A DNA stretch of 26,020 bases from Bacillota bacterium (lineage in GTDB: Bacteria; Bacillota; Bacilli; Paenibacillales; Paenibacillaceae): assembly GCA_023418755.1 (NCBI GenBank), contig JAEZZE010000026.1:1-26020 (forward strand), in the 5' to 3' direction. The stretch's first letter is position 1, and each line of letters opens with the position of its first letter. The translations under genes and the position numbers were made by a program. The notes beneath the pieces were generated by a model that was not told where the DNA came from, did no database searches, and saw only the letters and a list, made by a program, of their open reading frames with translations. Below are positions 21,693-26,020 of the stretch, one piece after another.

Positions 21693-22421
21693 TTACCAAG
21701 CCAGCTTTCTGCCCAAATAATCGAGAAACGCCGGTTGATTCGTCTGATATGTCCGGTAACGGCCGATGATCGCCATAAGTTGCTCGGCGGAATAGGCGGG
21801 CGTCAGGTCCGCGGCCGTGTTGAGCGTCCCTCCGAGCCGTCCTTGAATCCAGCCCGGATGCAGGTTAAGCACGTGACCGCCCAACTCCTTTACGTAATTG
21901 TACGTCATGGTGGAATGCATGTTGAGCGCCGTCTTGGCCATGCAATAGCCGTAATAATTCGTTCTCCAGCTCTGGCCGATGCTGCCCGCCTCGGACGAGA
22001 TGTTAACGATCAGCTTGCCGGAGCCGCTAAGAACGGCGCCGATCAGCGCGTTCGTCACCCGAAGGGCGCCGAGCGCCGTCACATTAAACGTGCGAAGCAT
22101 GTCGTCGACGTCCAGCTCTTCGTCGAGAACGGAATGGTTGCGGTCGCCGCCCAATATCGCGGCATTGTTGATAATAAGCTCCAAGGAATCGGTGCGGCTC
22201 GCCACTTCGGCGGCCGCCGCAAGGACGCTTTCGTCGTCTCCTACGTCCAGGGGGATCGGGATCAGACGTTCCGGATAGCCGCTCTTTAACTCGTCCAGCT
22301 CGTGCCAGTCCTCGAGAAACTTGCCCGCGAATACGTGATACCCTTGCTCCAGCAGCAGCCGGCTCAGCTCCAGTCCGAGCCCCCGGTCGGCTCCGCTTAC
22401 GAATGCGTATCTCTTGGCCAT
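21693..22421 (-). CDS. short-chain dehydrogenase/reductase (SDR), copy 1 of tandem pair
   Basis: The 242-residue protein is the same length as its tandem paralogue. Motifs: SGADRGLGLE at the N-terminus, LDVGD, NNAAILGG, NVTALGALRV, ISSEAGSIGQSWR and YCMAK (YxxxK). The substrate lids differ between the copies (around residues 95-110), which suggests two related substrates or two oxidation steps. GGAGG precedes ATG 22421. It begins 19 nt after the upstream permease gene, so it belongs to the sugar ABC operon. Confidence 0.9.
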   Translation of the reverse strand: MAKRYAFVSGADRGLGLELSRLLLEQGYHVFAGKFLEDWHELDELKSGYPERLIPIPLDVGDDESVLAAAAEVASRTDSLELIINNAAILGGDRNHSVLDEELDVDDMLRTFNVTALGALRVTNALIGAVLSGSGKLIVNISSEAGSIGQSWRTNYYGYCMAKTALNMHSTMTYNYVKELGGHVLNLHPGWIQGRLGGTLNTAADLTPAYSAEQLMAIIGRYRTYQTNQPAFLDYLGRKLAW

Positions 22422-22440
22422 TGGATGGTCCTCCTTGCGG

Positions 22441-23271
22441 TTATCCTTTTAATGCTCCGGCGGTCAAGCCTTCGATAATGTATTTCTGCGCCCCGAGAAA
22501 GACGGTGACGATCGGCAGCATCGAGAGGCAAGCCGCGGCGAAAGCAAGACCGTATTCGGTCGAATTTTCTCCGAAGAAATAAAACTGCTGTACGGTCAAC
22601 GTCTTGACGACGTCCTTCTGCAGAACGATCAGCGACACGTTGAAGTCGTTCCACATCCATAGCACGTACAGAACGGACAAGCACGAGGTGATCGGCTTGA
22701 GCAGAGGGAACACGATCTGCCAGAAGGTGCGGTAAGGTCCGCAGCCGTCGATGATGGCGGACTCCTCCAGCTCTCTCGGCACCGATTTGATGAAGCCGAT
22801 GAGCAGGAACGTGCAATAGGGAATGCTCGTTCCGACGAGAATGAGCACGGCGCCCGTCAGCGAGTTCAGCAGATCCGTCGTTTTGAGAAGCTTGTACACC
22901 GGAATCATAATGATCTGAAAAGGGACCATAAGCGCGGCGAGCAGCAGCGCTTCGAGCAGCCGGTAGCCGCGTTTCGCGTAGTTGCGCGCGATGACGTAAG
23001 CGCCCATCGAGCTGGACAACAGAATCAGCACGGTGGAAGCGGCAGTAATGATCGCGCTATTGACGAACGAGCGTCCCAGCTTGATCGTCTCGATCGCCTT
23101 GGCGTAGTTGTCGAACATCAGGCTCTTAGGAAGCGAGAGCACGGACTCGGCGATTTCCAACAGCGATTTGAAAGAAGTGACGACCGATAGATAGAATGGG
23201 ATAAGAAATACGATCGCCAGGGCGAGAACAAGCAGGTTCACCGACCATTGTTTGTAGAACGGCAGCCGCAT
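22441..23271 (-). CDS. carbohydrate ABC transporter permease, MalG type
   Basis: The 276-residue protein has six hydrophobic helices. The EAA loop that contacts the ATPase is seen as PRELEESAIIDGCGPYRTFWQIVFPLLKP, and the C-terminus IIEGLTAGALKG is typical of this subfamily. It pairs with the MalF-type permease; their genes overlap by one base (TAATG), which implies translational coupling. No ATPase gene is in the operon, so a shared MsmK/UgpC-type ATPase is likely used. Confidence 0.92.
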   Translation of the reverse strand: MRLPFYKQWSVNLLVLALAIVFLIPFYLSVVTSFKSLLEIAESVLSLPKSLMFDNYAKAIETIKLGRSFVNSAIITAASTVLILLSSSMGAYVIARNYAKRGYRLLEALLLAALMVPFQIIMIPVYKLLKTTDLLNSLTGAVLILVGTSIPYCTFLLIGFIKSVPRELEESAIIDGCGPYRTFWQIVFPLLKPITSCLSVLYVLWMWNDFNVSLIVLQKDVVKTLTVQQFYFFGENSTEYGLAFAAACLSMLPIVTVFLGAQKYIIEGLTAGALKG

Positions 23272-24128
23272 TACGCTTCAATCTCCTTCCTTCTGAGCAG
23301 ACGGGATACCGTCAAGCCGACGATGAGCAGGAAGGCCATGAAGACGAAGGCGAGCGCTTGTCCGTAGCCGGCTTTGTTGTAAGCGAACAAGTAGTTGTAG
23401 ATGTAAATGGCCAACGTCTCCGTCGACCGGACGGGGCCGCCGCCCGTGGCGACGAGGGGAAAGGCGAACTCGCGCAATCCGCTCGTGAGCGAAAGCGTGA
23501 TGCAGACGGTAAATGCGGGCACGATCATCGGAATCGTCACGTTCGCGAACCGTTGCCATGCGCCGGCCCCGTCTACGGTGGCGGCTTCGTACAGATCTTT
23601 CGGAACTCCGCTGAGAGCGGCCAGATAAATGAGCATACTGATTCCGACGTTATGCCAGACGGCCAGGAGAACGATGCCGATCAGTGCGGTGCTCGTGCTG
23701 CTGAATAAGCTTTGAATGCCAAATAGCTCGCTGAACAGATCCTTGTAAATAAAGGAAAAGACGAAGGCGGTCAGCACCGGGCTTAGCGCGTTGGGAATGA
23801 AGAAAATCAGCCTGGAAGCGTTGCGTCCCCGGAATTGGCGGTTGAGCGCCAGCGCCAGCGTGAGCGCCAGCACGTTGTTGGCAACGACGTACATCAAGCC
23901 GTACAGCACCGTATTTTTAAGCGGAATCAGCACGTCGGGACTGATGAAGATGTTCTTGAAGTTATCCAGACCGATATAATTCATGGTGCGGGAAAGCCCG
24001 TTCCAATCGGTGAAGGAAACTTGAATTCCCATAATAAAAGGGACGAGCATGGCAAACGAAAAAAACAGCGTTATCGGAAGCAGGAAGGACAAGGTGACGG
24101 CCGAGCGCTTCAGGCTGCTGAGCTTCAT
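23271..24128 (-). CDS. carbohydrate ABC transporter permease, MalF/UgpA type
   Basis: The 285-residue protein has six hydrophobic helices, starting SFLLPITLFFSFAMLVPFIMGIQVSFTDWNG. The EAA loop is VPKDLYEAATVDGAGAWQRFANVTIPMIVP. ATG 24128 is chosen because GGAGG stands 8 nt upstream; the in-frame GTG 24143 lies at the SD itself. It forms the membrane channel with the next gene and takes substrate from the lipoprotein at 24219. Confidence 0.92.
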   Translation of the reverse strand: MKLSSLKRSAVTLSFLLPITLFFSFAMLVPFIMGIQVSFTDWNGLSRTMNYIGLDNFKNIFISPDVLIPLKNTVLYGLMYVVANNVLALTLALALNRQFRGRNASRLIFFIPNALSPVLTAFVFSFIYKDLFSELFGIQSLFSSTSTALIGIVLLAVWHNVGISMLIYLAALSGVPKDLYEAATVDGAGAWQRFANVTIPMIVPAFTVCITLSLTSGLREFAFPLVATGGGPVRSTETLAIYIYNYLFAYNKAGYGQALAFVFMAFLLIVGLTVSRLLRRKEIEA

Positions 24129-24151
24129 GCGGGAAACCTCCACTTCTGGGG

Positions 24152-24189
24152 GAACGGCTCCGACCGACGAATCGTCGATCGGGCCGTTC
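24152..24189 (-). other. intergenic hairpin between binding protein and permeases
   Basis: GAACGGC (24152-24158) pairs with GCCGTTC (24183-24189), with an inner GACG/CGTC stem, in the 90-nt gap after the binding-protein gene. Such hairpins often stabilise the upstream mRNA, giving more binding protein than permease. Confidence 0.5.
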
Positions 24190-24218
24190 TGCGTTGATCG
24201 GTCTTGTTGAATGGCCGG

Positions 24219-25544
24219 TTAGCCGTTCGTTTTGGCGATCCGGTCGAATTCGGCGTCCAGCTTCTTGAGCGCGGCCGAGACGTCATGCTTGGAATCCATC
24301 AAATACTCGACGACCTTCGTGGCCAGCGCGTTGTTGAATTCGGTCGTGAAGTTGGTGCGGATACCGGTGTAGTCGAACACTTCTCCGTTGTCGCGGTAGC
24401 CGATGATTTCCTGGAAGGTCGGGTCTTGCGGCAGCGGGACGTCTTTAATGAGGGACAGACCGCCCTTGTTGATCTGCAGCGACTCGCCCATTTCCTTGGT
24501 TGCGACCTCTTCGAGGAATTTGAGCGCCCATTCTTTGTTGGGCGAATCCTTGTAGACGGCCAATCCGCCGATTCCGGTACCCAACGGAAGATTGTTATCC
24601 TCTTTGTTCTCCGACCAAGGGAACGGGAAGAAGCCGAGCCGGACATCGGGATTGATTTTCTTGATGGCGTCGACCATGAACGAACCGTGCTGCAGCATGC
24701 CCGCTTTGCCGGTGGCGATAAGAGAGAGCGCGGTTGCAGCGTCGGTGCCGAACGGATCTTGCTGGGAATAGGCGAAGCGCTCGGCGATCCGTTCCAGAAT
24801 GCCCTTCATGAGCGGATCGTCCTGGAACTTCAGCTTGCGGGACTGCAGGTCCTCGATCCAGTCCGGGTTGACGGACAGAGCGCCCGCCCGCCAGTCGGAG
24901 CCCGCGTCGCCTGTGACGTAGTAATTTTCCTTAAAGCCGAGCGAGATGCCGGCGAACCCGGCCTGTTTCATTTTTTCCAGCGCGTCTTTGTATTGCGAGT
25001 ATGTCCGAGGTACTTCCGTAATACCGGATTTCTCGAATACGTCCTTGTTGTAAATAACTCCGTTGGCGTTCATGTCGAACGGGAGCGCGTACAGCTTGCC
25101 GTCGATATACTGGCGGTCGATGGAATTGACGTTCTGCATGAACGGCTGATCCGTCAGATCCATGACGAAGCCTCCGTCCAGATAGTCTCGGTTCGCGTCG
25201 TTCAGATTCACGAGAAGCATGATGTCCGGAGCGTCGTCGCTGGCGATTTTCGTCTTCAGCATCGTGTTGTACTTATCCGTATTGGCCGCGATTTCTTCGA
25301 CCTCGACGTTCGGATACTTGGCGTTGAAGCTCGAGATCATATCCGCGACCCACACTCTTGCGCCTTCTTCTACCATCAGGTGAGCGATCGTCAGCTTGAC
25401 CTTGGGTTGTTCCGGGGAGGACGGGTTCTCGCCCGGTGCCGAGCTCCCGCCGGACGGTGCGCTCCCTCCGCTTCCTCCGCTTCCGCAGCCGATGACGGCA
25501 CCAAGCATCATGACGGAGAGCATTGATCCTAACCATTTTTTCAT
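24219..25544 (-). CDS. extracellular sugar-binding lipoprotein (ABC family 1 solute-binding protein)
   Basis: The protein has 441 residues. The signal peptide MKKWLGSMLSVMMLGAVIGC ends in a lipobox (Cys20) and is followed by a Gly/Ser/Pro linker. The mature part has family-1 features: MISSFNAKYPNVEVEEI, SDDAPDIMLLVN, YALPFDMNANGVIYNKDVFEKSGI, GKAGMLQHGSF, GGLAVYKDSPNKEWALKFLEEV. It is first in the operon and delivers a sugar to the two permeases. ATG 25544 follows AAAGGGG by 8 nt; the frame stays open upstream without a better start. A cre site at the promoter suggests CcpA repression. The sugar is unknown. Confidence 0.92.
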   Translation of the reverse strand: MKKWLGSMLSVMMLGAVIGCGSGGSGGSAPSGGSSAPGENPSSPEQPKVKLTIAHLMVEEGARVWVADMISSFNAKYPNVEVEEIAANTDKYNTMLKTKIASDDAPDIMLLVNLNDANRDYLDGGFVMDLTDQPFMQNVNSIDRQYIDGKLYALPFDMNANGVIYNKDVFEKSGITEVPRTYSQYKDALEKMKQAGFAGISLGFKENYYVTGDAGSDWRAGALSVNPDWIEDLQSRKLKFQDDPLMKGILERIAERFAYSQQDPFGTDAATALSLIATGKAGMLQHGSFMVDAIKKINPDVRLGFFPFPWSENKEDNNLPLGTGIGGLAVYKDSPNKEWALKFLEEVATKEMGESLQINKGGLSLIKDVPLPQDPTFQEIIGYRDNGEVFDYTGIRTNFTTEFNNALATKVVEYLMDSKHDVSAALKKLDAEFDRIAKTNG

Positions 25545-25638
25545 CGCGATTGCCCCTTTGCTTTCGTGTTGTAGGAAGACGGCTTCCGCTCTCGGTTCTG
25601 TGAGGCTTTGCTGTCTTACGGTCATTATAAAAAGAATC

Positions 25639-25680
25639 TGAATGCGTTTTCATTACACGAAATTACGAGAAATAAGACAA
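25639..25680 (-). promoter_or_regulatory. sugar-operon promoter with overlapping cre site
   Basis: On the minus strand, TTGTCT (25680-25675) and TGTAAT (25657-25652) are exactly 17 bp apart. TGAAAACGCATTCA (25652-25639) fits the CcpA cre consensus TGnAAnCGnWnnCA at every position and covers the transcription start, a repressing position. Confidence 0.7.
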
Positions 25681-25792
25681 TTTTACTCTATCGGCGATTC
25701 TCCTTTCCCACAAGGGGGAAGCCGGCCGGAGGGCTGGAAGATCGTACTGTTTTTTCGTAAAATTATATAATGCCGATAGAGAGGAAAGCGCC

Positions 25793-25828
25793 TATAATAG
25801 ATGTAATGTAAATTAGTAAGCGTTTACA
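25793..25828 (+). promoter_or_regulatory. promoter region of the probable sensor kinase gene with cre-like site
   Basis: TATAAT (25793-25798) has only a weak -35 (ATGCCG at 25770-25775). A cre-like site (25813-25828) reads ATGTAAACGCTTACTA on the minus strand and fits the 16-base pattern WTGnAAnCGnWnnCWW. It lies 15 bp after the -10, a road-block or repressing position. Confidence 0.5.
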
Positions 25829-25931
25829 TTATTCCTCGGACAATGATGTGGCATGAAGCCGAGAGTTCTTCTCAGAGGGAACGGCTTTCGAAAAACGTCT
25901 CTTTTACTCGCACACCATGAGAGGGATGCCG

Positions 25932-26020
25932 ATGAGCGCGAAATGGTTAGGCCTCTGGAGGGACAGGCTTCAAAGTCCCCGCATTCGCACCAGACTGCTC
26001 GTATCGTATTTGGCCGTTAT
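25932..26020 (+). CDS. probable sensor histidine kinase, N-terminal fragment (cut by window edge)
   Basis: Only 29 codons are visible: an amphipathic basic start MSAKWLGLWRDRLQ followed by SPRIRTRLLVSYLAV, the cytoplasmic stub and first membrane helix typical of YesM/LytS-like sensor kinases paired with AraC-type response regulators beside sugar ABC operons in Paenibacillus. GAGGG precedes ATG 25932 by 7 nt. It is divergent from the sugar operon, which supports a role in controlling it. An AraC protein with an extracellular domain is also possible. Confidence 0.5.
   Translation, partial: MSAKWLGLWRDRLQSPRIRTRLLVSYLAV

Noticed and set aside
1..26020. CRISPR arrays, tRNA or rRNA genes, prophage or intact insertion sequences
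   Set aside because: I saw no regularly spaced repeats, no cloverleaf-like or rRNA-like sequence, and no transposase or integrase; only MITE-like repeats are supported.

Overview
The window looks like chromosomal DNA of a high-GC Bacillota, most likely Paenibacillaceae (Paenibacillus or Cohnella type). The reasons are strong Shine-Dalgarno sites, GTG and TTG starts, lipoprotein substrate-binding proteins, Fur boxes of the Bacillus 7-1-7 type, cre-like sites, a yybP-ykoY Mn2+ riboswitch, and a sugar ABC operon beside what is probably a sensor kinase. This assignment is inferred from gene content only.

Layout. (1) 1-501 is the 3' end of a siderophore-binding protein in AT-rich DNA. (2) 737-4292 is a macrolide-resistance block. 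An Erm 23S rRNA methyltransferase (1154-1990) follows a 16-codon leader peptide containing RLRF and two tandem intrinsic terminators. A Mef-like MFS efflux gene on the minus strand (2885-4105) follows an 8-codon leader, MTHSIRLR. Both leaders match known macrolide-stalling leaders (ErmD/ErmK and MefA types). A CYTH protein and a palindromic MITE lie between the two resistance genes. (3) 4482-6814 holds a YcaQ/AlkX-type DNA glycosylase and, convergent to it, a TerC-family membrane protein behind a Mn2+ riboswitch. (4) 6997-10048 holds a Fur-controlled siderophore-binding lipoprotein, a second MITE copy, and a Fur-controlled AraC regulator whose C-terminal half is a cytoplasmic copy of the same binding protein. 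(5) 10045-15724 holds a 7TM-PAS-GGDEF diguanylate cyclase, an aldo/keto reductase, a Fur-box ferredoxin-NADP reductase, and a membrane glycerophosphodiesterase. (6) 15769-18562 holds another AraC regulator, a third siderophore-binding lipoprotein with a Fur box, a DUF1801 protein (the family of the frataxin-like YdhG/Fra) and a DUF2277 protein. (7) 18678-20114 is a MATE transporter with a possible upstream ORF. (8) 25680-20212 (minus strand) is one probable operon: sugar-binding lipoprotein, two permeases, two tandem SDR dehydrogenases and a ThuA-like protein, with a cre site at its promoter. (9) 25932 to the end is the start of a probable sensor kinase.

How the parts work together. Iron supply is the dominant theme: three binding proteins, two AraC regulators, a ferredoxin reductase and four Fur boxes, but no siderophore permease or ATPase, so these receptors must dock on transporters encoded elsewhere. 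The strongest unusual signals are the paired drug-sensing leader peptides and the receptor/regulator paralogue pair. No rRNA, tRNA, CRISPR array, prophage or intact transposase was seen.
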